DNA of 64,000 nt from Streptococcus gallolyticus subsp. gallolyticus DSM 16831 (GCF_002000985.1 NZ_CP018822.1:2374001-2438000); one strand, 5' to 3'; positions 8,361 through 17,676 are shown, numbered from the stretch's first letter. The notes: generated by a model from the letters alone, not told the origin. Numbers and translations are program-made.

Positions 8361-9557
8361 TTAGGAAATATCATAATGCCTTAATTTACGATTTGAGAAA
8401 TAAAGTAAACTAACTAGTAATAAAGCCATTGCAAATAGGACAAGAAACAGACGCCACGACATGGTTTTAGCGACATACCCAAAAATGAGTGAACCAATTG
8501 CTAGAGTTGGAATTGTCACCGTATAGAAAGCACTAAAAACCTCCCCAAGATGCTCGTCAGGAATCTCTGTCTGTAAAATAGGCTTTTGAGCAACGTGTGT
8601 TATGCCAAGAAAAAGACATGAAATAAACCAAATCAGCAATAATACCAAACGACTATGCACCATTGCCGTAGAACCAATCCCGATTCCAAAAATAGCAGTC
8701 GCTAGCCAGAAGGCTTGTCCTAAGCTGAATTTTTGTAACACAAAATTAGCAACAACCGTAGTTCCCAATAAAGTGCCAACAGCACAGGCAGAAACTAACA
8801 GTCCATAAAAGGCTGAATTACCAACATCTTTAGCAATCAATAATTGGTAAACATTAAAACCACCGAAAAGAAAGTTGACAATAGCCCCTCCCAATGTAAT
8901 AGAGAAAACCACTTTATTTTGCCAGATAAAACGTAAACCACTCCAAAAATCCGTCTGCTCACGTGTCTTTTCAATCTTTTCTTTAAATGATATTTGCCTA
9001 AAAAGTAAAATTGAACTCAAAAATGTCAAAACATCAATTAGTAGCAAGGGAATATAACTCAGCACAGAAAGCAAGAAACCACTAATCGCAGTAAAAACAT
9101 ACTCCGTCCCATTGTAAGCCACAGACATATACATCTCTGCCTTAGCTAAATCTTTGGTGGGAACAATTTTAGGAACTAAAGCATCTTGCACAGTATAGGT
9201 ATTCAATCCAACCGTAGAAGCAATGAAAACACAGCTAAAAATAATCGCTAAACTAAGATTAGCATTGACACCTCTCAAAGCAATACCTAAAACAATTCCC
9301 AAAACAGCCAGTAATTGTGCCAACTCCAAAAATACCAATAAATGCTTTTTGGGTAAAGAATCAATCTTTTTCCCAAAAATAAAAGAAAAGGTATTAGGAA
9401 TAAAAATTAAAAAGTTTAATACACCAACATACCAAGCACTATTAGTCATTTCTAACACATACCACGATAACACAATGGTATAAATCGAATCACCGCAATT
9501 GCTAATAAGTCGTCCCAAGAATAATTGACAAAAATCCTTATACTTTCTTAATATCAT
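8361..9557 (-). CDS. MFS transporter (macrolide/enterobactin-exporter type)
   Basis: The 398-residue protein has about 12 membrane helices and an N-terminus 'FLGRLISNCGDSIYTIVLSWY' of the kind found in MefA-like and MFS_3 exporters. A basic loop near residue 60 ('GKKIDSLPKKH') replaces the usual motif A. The substrate cannot be told from sequence. Ribosome site GAAAGGA precedes the ATG at 9557. It shares a transcript with the PlcR-like regulator, which suggests regulated export. Confidence 0.8.
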   Translation of the reverse strand: MILRKYKDFCQLFLGRLISNCGDSIYTIVLSWYVLEMTNSAWYVGVLNFLIFIPNTFSFIFGKKIDSLPKKHLLVFLELAQLLAVLGIVLGIALRGVNANLSLAIIFSCVFIASTVGLNTYTVQDALVPKIVPTKDLAKAEMYMSVAYNGTEYVFTAISGFLLSVLSYIPLLLIDVLTFLSSILLFRQISFKEKIEKTREQTDFWSGLRFIWQNKVVFSITLGGAIVNFLFGGFNVYQLLIAKDVGNSAFYGLLVSACAVGTLLGTTVVANFVLQKFSLGQAFWLATAIFGIGIGSTAMVHSRLVLLLIWFISCLFLGITHVAQKPILQTEIPDEHLGEVFSAFYTVTIPTLAIGSLIFGYVAKTMSWRLFLVLFAMALLLVSLLYFSNRKLRHYDIS

Positions 9558-9579
9558 AAATCGTCCTTTCGTTGATTTA

Positions 9580-9607
9580 ATTATAACTAATGATATTATT
9601 TTGTCAA
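9580..9607 (-). promoter_or_regulatory. Promoter of the MFS-regulator operon
   Basis: TTGACA (9607-9602), 16-bp spacer and TATAAT (9585-9580) on the minus strand, 23 bp before the MFS start codon. Confidence 0.75.
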
Positions 9608-9723
9608 TATAAAAAACGGTTTAAGAATTTTTATAATCTTTTTGTGATTTTTTCTAAAAAACAACTGTTAGTCCCTACAATTTTACACACAAGTCAATTT
9701 CTTTGATAAGACATCCACACAAA

Positions 9724-9753
9724 AACCACCTGAGATTTCTATCTCAGGTGGTT
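9724..9753 (-). terminator. Terminator after tsf
   Basis: A perfect 13-bp stem (9724-9736 with 9741-9753) with a 4-nt loop is followed by T5 on the minus strand. Confidence 0.92.
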
Positions 9754-9774
9754 AGTTTTATTAGCAAGCTATTC

Positions 9775-10812
9775 TTATTTGTTAAGTGCTGCTGCCATTG
9801 TTGCTGCAACTTCTGATTCAAAGTCGTTAGCAGCTTTTTCGATACCTTCACCAACTTCAAAGCGAGCGAAAGTGATAACTTTAGCGTTTACTGAATCAAG
9901 GTATTGTTCAACAGTTTTGCTGTCGTCCATGATGTAAACTTGTGCAAGAAGTGTGTATTGTTGGTCAACTTTAGTGTTGTCAAGCATGAAGCGAGCCATT
10001 TTACCAGGGATGATTTTATCCCAGATTTTTTCTGGTTTGCCTTCTGCTTTAAGTTCTGCTTTGATATCTTCTTCAGCTTGAGCGATTACTTCATCAGACA
10101 ATTGTGATTTAGAACCGAATTTCAAGTGTGGAAGAGCTGGTTTGTTAACCATTGCACGTGATTCGTTATCTTGATCGATTTTGTGGTTCATTTGAGCCAA
10201 TTCATCGTGGATGAATTCTTGATCAAGTTCTTCGTATGAAAGAACTGTTGGTTTCATAGCTGCAACGTGCATTGAGATTTGTTTAGCAAGAGCTTCGTCG
10301 CCACCTTCAATAACAGTTACAACACCGATACGTCCACCGTTGTGTTGGTATGCACCAAAGTGTTGGTCATCAGTTTTTTCGATAAGAGCGAAACGACGGA
10401 ATGAAATTTTTTCACCGATAGTTGCAGTTGCGTTAACATAAGCTGCTTCCAAAGTTTCACCTGAAGCCAAAGTAACTTTAAGTGCTTCTTCGTTGTTAGC
10501 AGGTTTTTGTTCAGCGATAGCTTTAGCTGTTTCTTTAACCAATTCAACGAATTGTGCGTTTTGAGCAACGAAGTCAGTTTCAGCGTTAACTTCAACAACT
10601 GCTGCAACGTTACCGTCAACATAAAGACCAGTCAAACCTTCAGCGGCTACGCGGTCAGCTTTTTTAGCTGCTTTAGCCATACCTTTTTCGCGAAGCAATT
10701 CAATTGCTTTTTCCATGTCACCGTCAGTTTCAACAAGTGCTTTTTTAGCGTCCATGACACCAGCACCTGATTTTTCACGCAATTCTTTTACTTGAGCTGC
10801 AGTAATTGCCAT
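9775..10812 (-). CDS. tsf: Elongation factor Ts
   Basis: The 345-residue protein is the guanine nucleotide exchange factor for EF-Tu. The N-terminal UBA-like segment begins '[21 protein letters not shown]' after the initiator region, and '[11 protein letters not shown]' near residue 75 is the conserved contact with EF-Tu. Length matches streptococcal EF-Ts. It follows rpsB at 110 bp with an attenuating hairpin between them. Its own ribosome site is TGGAGGAC. Confidence 0.97.
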   Translation of the reverse strand: MAITAAQVKELREKSGAGVMDAKKALVETDGDMEKAIELLREKGMAKAAKKADRVAAEGLTGLYVDGNVAAVVEVNAETDFVAQNAQFVELVKETAKAIAEQKPANNEEALKVTLASGETLEAAYVNATATIGEKISFRRFALIEKTDDQHFGAYQHNGGRIGVVTVIEGGDEALAKQISMHVAAMKPTVLSYEELDQEFIHDELAQMNHKIDQDNESRAMVNKPALPHLKFGSKSQLSDEVIAQAEEDIKAELKAEGKPEKIWDKIIPGKMARFMLDNTKVDQQYTLLAQVYIMDDSKTVEQYLDSVNAKVITFARFEVGEGIEKAANDFESEVAATMAAALNK

Positions 10813-10852
10813 TTTTTATGTCCTCCAGGATTTTTTGTTTTCCAAAATAATA

Positions 10853-10889
10853 AAAACGAGACAGAGCGGTTTGCTTTCTGCCCCGTTTT
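10853..10889 (-). terminator. Attenuator hairpin between rpsB and tsf
   Basis: On the minus strand AAAACGGGGCAGA (10889-10877) pairs with TCTGTCTCGTTTT (10865-10853) using two G-U pairs, then TTATTATTTT follows. It probably lowers tsf expression relative to rpsB. Confidence 0.65.
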
Positions 10890-10922
10890 AAAGCATATCA
10901 AAGACTGTTAAGCCTTAAAATC

Positions 10923-11690
10923 TTATTCGTTGTCGCCTTCTACAACTTCAACGATTTCTTCGATTGAGTCAGCTTGTGCTTCTGATGCAAAATCAACATC
11001 TGCATCTTCACCTTGACGTCCTTCGATAACAGCATCAGCCAATTTAGATGTAATCAATTTAACGGCACGGATAGCGTCATCGTTTGCTGGGATGATAACA
11101 TCGATGTCATCTGGATCAGCGTTTGTATCAACCATTGCAACAACAGGGATACCAAGTTTTTTAGCTTCTTTAACAGCGATTTGTTCTTTGTGTGGGTCAA
11201 CAACGTACATTACGTCTGGGATACGAGGCATATCTTCGATACCACCCAAGAATTTTTCAAGACGAGCACGTTGTTTGTTAAGAAGAGCAACTTCTTTCTT
11301 AGGAAGAACTTCAAAAGTTCCATCTTCTTCCATACGTTTGATTTCTTTCAAACGAGCGATACGTTTTTGGATAGTATCCCAGTTTGTAAGAGTTCCACCC
11401 AACCAGCGGTGGTTGATGTAGTATTGACCAGCACGTTCTGCTTCTTCTTTAACAGCATCAGCAGCTTGTTTTTTAGTACCAACAAACAAGATAACAGCGT
11501 CGTTAGCAGCTGCATCACGAACGAATTCGTAAGCTGCGTCAGCCATTTTTACAGTTTGTTGAAGGTCAATAACGTGGATACCGTTACGTTCTGTGAAGAT
11601 GTATTTAGCCATCTTAGGGTTCCAGCGACGAGTTTGGTGACCAAAGTGAACACCAGCCTCAAGAAGTTGTTTCATTGAAATTACTGCCAT
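10923..11690 (-). CDS. rpsB: 30S ribosomal protein S2
   Basis: The 255-residue protein has the S2 signature '[18 protein letters not shown]' near the N-terminus and '[19 protein letters not shown]' in the C-terminal half. I place the start at ATG 11690 (MAVISMKQ), which has a GGAGAAAC ribosome site; a longer upstream reading has no family similarity. The mRNA leader is about 120 nt, long enough for autoregulation by S2. Confidence 0.97.
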   Translation of the reverse strand: MAVISMKQLLEAGVHFGHQTRRWNPKMAKYIFTERNGIHVIDLQQTVKMADAAYEFVRDAAANDAVILFVGTKKQAADAVKEEAERAGQYYINHRWLGGTLTNWDTIQKRIARLKEIKRMEEDGTFEVLPKKEVALLNKQRARLEKFLGGIEDMPRIPDVMYVVDPHKEQIAVKEAKKLGIPVVAMVDTNADPDDIDVIIPANDDAIRAVKLITSKLADAVIEGRQGEDADVDFASEAQADSIEEIVEVVEGDNE

Positions 11691-11816
11691 GAGTAGTTTC
11701 TCCTTTTTATAATGTTTTTTTCCTCTCCCAGACTTCATCTTGCAAACCCACCCATAAAGAGCAACAGGTTCACAATACATCCAGAATGAGTATTTGTTGC
11801 ATAATACAACTATCAT

Positions 11817-11880
11817 AGTTTACCATAAAAGCCCCATTTTGACAAGTCAAATGCGACTTTAAAGAAGCTTTTCTTTAAAG
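11817..11880 (-). promoter_or_regulatory. rpsB promoter with an upstream perfect inverted repeat
   Basis: TTGTCA (11845-11840), 17-bp spacer and TAAACT (11822-11817) form the promoter. Just upstream, CTTTAAAGAA (11857-11866) and TTCTTTAAAG (11871-11880) make a perfect 10-bp stem with a 4-base loop, which may be a hairpin or a protein site. Nothing else was seen between here and the tRNA terminator. Confidence 0.6.
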
Positions 11881-11959
11881 TATTTTGGCAAAGATTTTTG
11901 CATACTTCCTATCATAAAATATCTGCCATGATAAATTCTTGTTCCCTTATCACAAAAAC

Positions 11960-11984
11960 AAAAGCCCGACAGAATCGGGCTTTT
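11960..11984 (-). terminator. Terminator after tRNA-Cys
   Basis: AAAAGCCCGA (11960-11969) pairs with TCGGGCTTTT (11975-11984); on the minus strand a T-rich run follows. Confidence 0.9.
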
Positions 11985-12005
11985 GGGTGTAAACACATTA
12001 TATAA

Positions 12006-12076
12006 AGGCGGTAGACGGATTTGAACCGACGATCAAGCTTTTGCAGAGCCGTGCCTTACCACTTGGCTATACCGCC
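12006..12076 (-). tRNA. tRNA-Cys (GCA)
   Basis: The minus strand folds as a 71-nt cloverleaf. The acceptor stem is GGCGGTA/TACCGCC, the anticodon loop CTGCAAA has anticodon GCA, and GGTTCGAATCC forms the T arm. The discriminator is U and CCA is not encoded. Its promoter is TTGACG (12117-12112), 17 bp, TAGAAT (12094-12089). Confidence 0.95.
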
Positions 12077-12213
12077 ATAACAAATAATATTCTACCTTAA
12101 AATCTAAATGGCGTCAAGTAGATTTCTTAAATTCTGAACTTATCTTACCGATTCTATTTCCTTGTAAAATACGGGATTTATGCTATAATACTAAAAATCT
12201 TTGGAGGTGTTTT

Positions 12214-13167
12214 ATGAAAAAACTAAGTCCTAACAGTCACATTCGCGTACTCAGTCCGTCAGATTCAATTGCTCGCTTGGGTGGATTTGAAGCCAACCTT
12301 TCTGCCAAAGAAACGTTAGAAAATCTAGGATTTCGTGTGTCATTTTCAGAACATTACTTAGAATCTGATATGCTCTATTCTTCTTCAATCAAGAGCCGTG
12401 TTGCTGATTTGCACGCTGCTTTTGCTGATGACTCTGTTGATGCTATTCTGGCTACGATTGGTGGTTTTAATTCTAACGAACTGTTGCCCTATCTTGACTA
12501 CGACTTAATTGCCAAACACCCTAAAATCATCTGTGGGTATTCGGATTCGACAGCTTTTTTGAATGCTATTTTTGCTAAAACTGGAAACCTCACTTACATG
12601 GGACCGTCATATTCTAGTTTTAAAATGAAAGAAGGTCAAGATTACCAGAGCAAGGCTTGGTTAAACGCCATGACAAAATCAGCTTATGACCTTGTTCCAA
12701 GTCAAGAGTGGTCGAGCGACCCTTGGTATGACCCAACACAACCACGTCATTTTATGCCAACAGAATGGAAAATTTACAACGCAGGGAAAGCTTCTGGCAC
12801 CATTATTGGTGGAAATTTATCTACTTTTGGACTTCTTCGCGGAACACCTTACGCCCCTCAAGTCAACGATTATGTCCTTTTCTTAGAAGAGGCAGAAGAA
12901 GATGACTATCATGATTTTGACCGCAATTTAGCAGCCATTTTACAAGCTTACCCCAATCCAAAAGCGGTGCTTATCGGACGCTTCCCAAAGGAATGCCAAA
13001 TGACACCCGAAATATTAACCTATATCCTAGACAAGCACTCACTTCTTAAAACCATTCCTGTCATGTATGACCTTGATTTTGCCCACACTCAGCCACTCTT
13101 TACAATCACTATCGGCGCACAAGCAAGCATTGACACTGATACTTTGAGTATTCATATCGAGGAATAA
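12214..13167 (+). CDS. S66 peptidase (LD-carboxypeptidase / MccF-like)
   Basis: The 317-residue cytosolic serine peptidase has the S66 catalytic set: Ser in 'GYSDSTAF' near residue 110, Glu in 'LFLEEAEE' near 226 and His in 'FAHTQP' near 290. The family includes murein tetrapeptide LD-carboxypeptidases and MccF, which cleaves microcin C7-type peptide-nucleotides. The sequence resembles the MccF branch more (for example 'GGFNSNELLPYLDYD' and 'GTIIGGNLSTF'), but I cannot separate the two firmly. Promoter TTGTAA-16-TATAAT ends at 12189; ribosome site TTGGAGGTG. Confidence 0.82.
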   Translation: MKKLSPNSHIRVLSPSDSIARLGGFEANLSAKETLENLGFRVSFSEHYLESDMLYSSSIKSRVADLHAAFADDSVDAILATIGGFNSNELLPYLDYDLIAKHPKIICGYSDSTAFLNAIFAKTGNLTYMGPSYSSFKMKEGQDYQSKAWLNAMTKSAYDLVPSQEWSSDPWYDPTQPRHFMPTEWKIYNAGKASGTIIGGNLSTFGLLRGTPYAPQVNDYVLFLEEAEEDDYHDFDRNLAAILQAYPNPKAVLIGRFPKECQMTPEILTYILDKHSLLKTIPVMYDLDFAHTQPLFTITIGAQASIDTDTLSIHIEE

Positions 13168-13199
13168 ATACCCTAAAAAAGAATAATTAAAATATTTTC

Positions 13200-13259
13200 A
13201 TTTGCAGATTTGCAAATAAACCGATTTCATCAATTCCTCTGCTAAAATGGGGTTATAAT
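13200..13259 (+). promoter_or_regulatory. Weak promoter with upstream inverted repeat before the hydrophobic peptide gene
   Basis: TATAAT at 13254-13259 has no good -35. ATTTGCA (13200-13206) and TGCAAAT (13211-13217) form a perfect inverted repeat centred about 57 bp before the expected start of transcription, a usual position for an activator site. Confidence 0.4.
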
Positions 13260-13277
13260 CTAAGGAGGAAATCTACT

Positions 13278-13340
13278 ATGTTGAAACGCTTAATTAATTT
13301 ATTACCTATTCTTATCTTTTTGCTTTTGCCACTTATTTAA
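13278..13340 (+). CDS. 20-aa hydrophobic peptide, SHP-like candidate
   Basis: Behind AAGGAGG, 8 nt from the ATG, a tiny gene encodes 'MLKRLINLLPILIFLLLPLI'. It has a basic start followed by an unbroken hydrophobic stretch. It lies convergent to the 3' end of an Rgg-family regulator gene 97 bp away. Short hydrophobic peptides encoded next to rgg genes are processed and exported as pheromones. Unlike SHP2/SHP3 it has no Asp/Glu before the hydrophobic end and no terminal Gly-Gly, so it would be atypical. It could instead be a plain membrane peptide. Confidence 0.5.
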   Translation: MLKRLINLLPILIFLLLPLI

Positions 13341-13395
13341 TAAGCAACCCTTAATAATAAACTTTAAACAAAACTCTTTTCATGACACAAAAAGA

Positions 13396-13432
13396 ACCAC
13401 CCTTATCTAATCTCTGTAAGGGCGGTTTTTAT
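13396..13432. terminator. Terminator between the hydrophobic peptide gene and the Rgg gene
   Basis: AACCACCCTTA pairs with TAAGGGCGGTT (one A-C mismatch), followed by TTTTTATTTG on the plus strand. Confidence 0.8.
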
Positions 13433-13436
13433 TTGT

Positions 13437-14303
13437 TTAGTTTTGGTCAAAAAGACTTGATAGATTTGCCTTTAAAAAAGCAACAATGGTCGGATTGCCA
13501 ACTTCTTCGACGCAAGCAATATAATGCTCCAAATCAGAAAGGTCATCTGACCCACTTTCGATATGGGCAATAATTTTTTTCGAGAAATTCAAGCAAATCG
13601 TCGCAAACATATCTTGATAAGTTATGATTTTCTCCAAACATTCAATAAAATAAGTCGCTTGGTAAATTTTGCGATAACTAATCAAGGTCAAAATCAAGTT
13701 CAGAAAAACAAGCTCTGCACTTTTCTTATGATTTGGCAAAGATAAATACAATTTATCTCGCTCAACAAATGCTTTTCCAAGAAAAATCAAGTCATCATCA
13801 GATAAAATGGTCATTGTATTACCAAAAATGTAAAGCTCATACTCTGTCCATTCTTCTATCTCATAAAGATAAGACGTCAAAAAATTCTTTTCGTCTTCTG
13901 TGATAACATAGCTAGGGTCCAAAGAATGAATCGTAATCTTAATCATTAATTCATTTAAACGATTGTAAACATCAAATGATTCGGTATTTTTATCAGTCTC
14001 AAGCAGACGACGCAAACCGTCAATATCTTGCTTGTTATACAAATCAGAGATGACATTTCCTAGTTTAAAAAAACTCGTTTCTTCGTAATTATTAATGGCA
14101 TGACCAAATTCTGAAAAGGTCATGTGAATCCCTGAAATAGCAATCAACAATTTATCCGCCGCTAACATGGTTTGACCATTTTCAAAACGTGACAATTGCG
14201 AAACTGATAAATTATCACGCGCAATATCTTTCAATTTCAAGCCTCGAGCAATTCTTAATTCACGGTACAATTCACCTAATTGCATTGACTTTTCAAGCTT
14301 CAT
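13437..14303 (-). CDS. Rgg/GadR/MutR-family transcriptional regulator
   Basis: The 288-residue protein has an N-terminal XRE helix-turn-helix at residues 9-62 ('LSVSQLSRFENGQTML') and a long helical C-terminal part, as in Rgg proteins that bind short hydrophobic peptides. The SxSxxSRFExG motif is the Rgg signature. ATG 14303 has the ribosome site AAAGGAGA. The SHP-like gene converges on its 3' end, so a peptide-sensing pair is possible. Targets are not obvious. Confidence 0.85.
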   Translation of the reverse strand: MKLEKSMQLGELYRELRIARGLKLKDIARDNLSVSQLSRFENGQTMLAADKLLIAISGIHMTFSEFGHAINNYEETSFFKLGNVISDLYNKQDIDGLRRLLETDKNTESFDVYNRLNELMIKITIHSLDPSYVITEDEKNFLTSYLYEIEEWTEYELYIFGNTMTILSDDDLIFLGKAFVERDKLYLSLPNHKKSAELVFLNLILTLISYRKIYQATYFIECLEKIITYQDMFATICLNFSKKIIAHIESGSDDLSDLEHYIACVEEVGNPTIVAFLKANLSSLFDQN

Positions 14304-14600
14304 ACAGTCTCCTTTATGTCAAATGTTTAATCACCATCAAATCTCAAGTGATTATTTTTATGCGTCCAACTGACCAATAACCATGCCAGTCTTTACGCTT
14401 TGAATACATATTTCCCACAATTTATCGCATTGTTACAATATAACACCATTGTTTATTGTAACATACTTTTTTTAAATTCATTTGAAGATACCGTTAATCC
14501 TTTGTTCCAAAAAATAACTACCGCTGCTCAATTATCAAGAATTGCTAAAAGAGAAATAAACGAAACACAGCCTCTCCTATATTCTGAAGGTTAACAAATC
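14304..14600. other. Region upstream of rgg with a 10-bp inverted repeat and a doubtful short frame
   Basis: TGTTACAATA (14431-14440) and TATTGTAACA (14454-14463) are perfect inverted repeats 13 bp apart and could be a regulator site. A plus-strand frame with TTG start (14400-14594) ends in a hydrophilic 'TAAQLSRIAKREINETQP' that looks protein-like but has no ribosome site. It may be a gene remnant or chance; I do not call a gene. Confidence 0.3.
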
Positions 14601-14609
14601 CCAACAAAA

Positions 14610-14633
14610 AAGCTGAGCTAAAATGCTCAGCTT
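14610..14633 (-). terminator. Terminator after pepO
   Basis: AAGCTGAGC (14610-14618) pairs with GCTCAGCTT (14625-14633), then T-rich sequence on the minus strand. Confidence 0.9.
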
Positions 14634-14651
14634 CAAACTTTTTTCAACAAA

Positions 14652-16547
14652 TCACCAAATGATAACGCGTTCTTCTGGTGCGCGCCACATTGGGTCTCCT
14701 GCTTTGATATCAAATTCTGTGTGGAATTCATCAAAGTTTGTCAATGTAACATTGGTACGAAGTTTTCCTGGTGCGTGAACGTCAATGCTTGCTAACATTT
14801 GCATATATTCATCACGCGCTTTCATGCGCCAAATCGTCGCAAAGTTGATGAAGAAATCACGTGCTGAGAAATCCTCGTCTTGTTTTGCAGCTTCGAGCGC
14901 ACAAGCCACACCACCAAGGTCAGCCACATTTTCAGAAACGGTTAATTTACCATTGACTTTCGCACCATATGAATCTAAACCATCAAATTGGTCAACGATT
15001 TTATCCGTACGTTCTGTAAAGGCTTTGTAATCAGCTTCTTTCCACCAGTTATTGAGGCTACCATGTTCGTCAAATGATGCACCATTGGTATCAAAAGCAT
15101 GTGAAATTTCATGGGAAATAACCGCACCAATACCACCATAGTTAGCAGATGAACTTTGTTCTAAACTGTAAAATGGGGCTTGTAAGATAGCCGCTGGAAA
15201 GACAATCTGATTTTGTTGTGGGTCATAGTAAGCATTAACCATATGGGCAGGCATATGCCATTCACTACGGTCAACAGGCTTGTTCCATTTGCTCCAGCTA
15301 TGTGCGATTGAAATTTTAGCAAGGTTTTGCGCATTTTCAACTAATGACAACGAATCATCAATGATTTTCTTAGCATAAGTTTCTGGCAATTTTTCAGGAT
15401 AACCAATGTGTGGTGTAATCACGTTTAATTTAACAATGGCTTTATCACGTGTTTCTTTTGCCAACCAATCTGCTGATGTCAAACGTTTCTTGTAAACATC
15501 AATCATTGTCGCTACTTTATGCTCCACATCGGCTTTAGCTTCTGGAGAGAATTTTTGCCCAGCATACCAAAGACCAAGTGCTTGGTTGTAAGGACCTGAA
15601 GCTAAGTAATATGCCGCTTTTTTCTTATCCATAGCCTGTGGTGTTCCTGAAAGCGCACGACCATAAGCACCTGAAAGCACACGAATATCATCTGTTAAGT
15701 AACCGTTAAATGCCCCCGTAGCTGATAAAACCAAATCTGCCTTTAGCAAATCCCAGTTTTTTTCTGAATAATAGTCAGCAGCAAATTCTGTCCAGAAACG
15801 TTCTTCAGGAACAATCACTTTGTCAGGAATTTCTCCCAAAATTTGCGTGAAAATAGCGTCCAAAGGCAATTCTGGTGCTAATTTTGTAAAATCAGCCCAA
15901 TCATATGGGTGATAAAGTTTGACGTATTCAGAAGATTCTTCACGTGACAAAACATATTTAGCGACTTTGGCATCTAATTCAATCACCTTGTCAAGCAAGT
16001 CTTTCGTTTCTTCAGCTGAAAAACCAAATTTTGGCAATAATTCTTCTTGCATTTGGCGCCAGATAGCTAGTAATTCTTTACCTTTTTCGTTATCTTCGGC
16101 ATAGTAAGTCGTATCAGGCAAGATTGTTCCAGGAGCTTCTGCCCAAAGAACATTAAGCTGCGCATTCATGAAATCTGGGGCAACACCAAGTGGGAATTCA
16201 TTTGGTTTTCCTGCCATTTCAAAATCGGCAATTTTGCCTGCAAATTCAGCAAAAGAATCCAAGTTTTTGTATTCTTCAATCAATGGAAGAACTGGCGCGA
16301 CACCAACTTCTTCACGTTTATCATAATCTGAAGTCATACGATGAAACTTGATATAGTTTTGTAAAATACTGTCCTCTGGCACATCTTCGCCGCTAAGCCA
16401 TTTATCTGTTGTCGCCAACATTAAGTCTTCAATCTCATCGGCTAAATCTGAAAAACCACCTGTACGTGGTTTATCATCAGGAATGACGGCTGTTTTTTCC
16501 CATTCGCCATTGACAGCATCATAAAAATCGTCTTGATATCGAGTCAT
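14652..16547 (-). CDS. pepO: M13-family metalloendopeptidase PepO
   Basis: The 631-residue neprilysin-type zinc peptidase has 'VISHEISHAFD' near residue 477 (HExxH) and 'SENVADLGG' near 536, which supplies the third zinc ligand. 'NAYYDPQQNQIVFPAAIL' upstream matches the NAYY substrate-binding motif. No signal peptide is visible, so it should be cytosolic like lactococcal PepO, although streptococcal PepO is also reported on the surface. Ribosome site AAAGGAGA precedes ATG 16547; monocistronic. Confidence 0.95.
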   Translation of the reverse strand: MTRYQDDFYDAVNGEWEKTAVIPDDKPRTGGFSDLADEIEDLMLATTDKWLSGEDVPEDSILQNYIKFHRMTSDYDKREEVGVAPVLPLIEEYKNLDSFAEFAGKIADFEMAGKPNEFPLGVAPDFMNAQLNVLWAEAPGTILPDTTYYAEDNEKGKELLAIWRQMQEELLPKFGFSAEETKDLLDKVIELDAKVAKYVLSREESSEYVKLYHPYDWADFTKLAPELPLDAIFTQILGEIPDKVIVPEERFWTEFAADYYSEKNWDLLKADLVLSATGAFNGYLTDDIRVLSGAYGRALSGTPQAMDKKKAAYYLASGPYNQALGLWYAGQKFSPEAKADVEHKVATMIDVYKKRLTSADWLAKETRDKAIVKLNVITPHIGYPEKLPETYAKKIIDDSLSLVENAQNLAKISIAHSWSKWNKPVDRSEWHMPAHMVNAYYDPQQNQIVFPAAILQAPFYSLEQSSSANYGGIGAVISHEISHAFDTNGASFDEHGSLNNWWKEADYKAFTERTDKIVDQFDGLDSYGAKVNGKLTVSENVADLGGVACALEAAKQDEDFSARDFFINFATIWRMKARDEYMQMLASIDVHAPGKLRTNVTLTNFDEFHTEFDIKAGDPMWRAPEERVIIW

Positions 16548-16682
16548 AAAAAATCTCCTTTAATCTATTAAAACCATTTTATCAAAAAAACGTGAGAATA
16601 GCAGATATAAAGCGCATTTGTTAGAGATTAAATAACGGACTTTCTGACACTTTTTTGCTATACTTAGGGCAAGGAGGCGACT

Positions 16683-17663
16683 ATGACTAAAAAACATTAT
16701 AATTGGGCAACCCTAGGAACTGGTGTCATTGCTAATGAATTAGCGCAAGCACTTCAACAACAAGGGCGAAAACTCTATTCTGTTGCTAACCGTACTTATG
16801 ATAAGGGGCTAGCTTTCGCTGAAAAATATGGCATTGACAAAGTTTATCAAACTATTGATGAGGTATTTGACGACCCTAACGTAGATATTATTTACATCTC
16901 AACGCCACACAATACACACATTAACTTTTTGCGCAAAGCCCTAGCAAACGGCAAACACGTCTTATGTGAAAAGTCAATTACGCTTAACGCTGACGAATTG
17001 GACGAAGCTATCAAGCTAGCTGAAGAAAATCACGTCATTTTAGCAGAAGCCATGACCATTTTCCATATGCCAATTTACCGCAAACTTTCAGAAATCATTG
17101 CGACTGGAAAACTCGGTGAATTGAAGCTCATTCAAATGAATTTTGGTAGCTACAAAGAATACGATATGACAAACCGTTTCTTTAATCGTCAGTTAGCTGG
17201 CGGTGCACTTCTTGATATTGGTGTCTATGCTCTTTCTTTTGTCCGTTGGTTTATGACATCAACGCCGACTCAAATTGCTTCCCAAGTAAAACTAGCTCCG
17301 ACAGGAGTCGATGAACAAGCTGGGATTTTGCTAACGAATAGCCAAGGCGAAATGGCAACCTTGACATTAAGCCTTCACGCCAAACAACCAAAACGTGGAA
17401 CAATCGCTTATGATAAAGGCTATATCGAACTTTACGAATACCCTCGTGGGCAAAAAGCGGTGATTACCTATACCGAGGACGGACATCAAGAAGTCATCGA
17501 AGCTGGAAGTACCGCACTCGCTCTTTCCTACGAAGTCGCTGACATGGAAAATGCCGTTTCTGGTCAAGAAAATACCATGCACCTTGACTACACCAAAGAC
17601 GTCATGGACATTATGACAAAACTCCGCAAAGACTGGAACCTCACTTACCCAGAAGAAGAATGA
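16683..17663 (+). CDS. Gfo/Idh/MocA-family NAD(P)-dependent oxidoreductase
   Basis: The 326-residue protein opens with the nucleotide-binding fold 'WATLGTGVIANELAQAL' and has 'STPHNTHINF' and 'HVLCEKSITLN' near residues 79 and 99, the EKP-like motif (here EKS) of the family. The C-terminal sheet domain has 'GGALLDIGVYAL' near residue 178, with Asp and His/Tyr positions used in sugar oxidation. Substrate is unknown; relatives act on sugars, inositol or dihydrodiols. Ribosome site AAGGAGG; a terminator follows. Confidence 0.88.
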   Translation: MTKKHYNWATLGTGVIANELAQALQQQGRKLYSVANRTYDKGLAFAEKYGIDKVYQTIDEVFDDPNVDIIYISTPHNTHINFLRKALANGKHVLCEKSITLNADELDEAIKLAEENHVILAEAMTIFHMPIYRKLSEIIATGKLGELKLIQMNFGSYKEYDMTNRFFNRQLAGGALLDIGVYALSFVRWFMTSTPTQIASQVKLAPTGVDEQAGILLTNSQGEMATLTLSLHAKQPKRGTIAYDKGYIELYEYPRGQKAVITYTEDGHQEVIEAGSTALALSYEVADMENAVSGQENTMHLDYTKDVMDIMTKLRKDWNLTYPEEE

Positions 17664-17676
17664 CAACACACAAAAT

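Noticed and set aside
11013-11678. Long plus-strand frame opposite rpsB (221 codons)
   Set aside because: It is the mirror of a biased ribosomal protein gene; composition is Phe/Ser-rich as expected for an antisense frame and there is no ribosome site.
14400-14594. 64-codon plus-strand frame upstream of rgg
   Set aside because: Starts with TTG without a ribosome site. The end looks protein-like but not enough to call a gene; recorded only in the region note.
17433-17440. TACGAATA inside the oxidoreductase gene
   Set aside because: It lies in coding sequence with no gene start nearby, so it is most likely chance.
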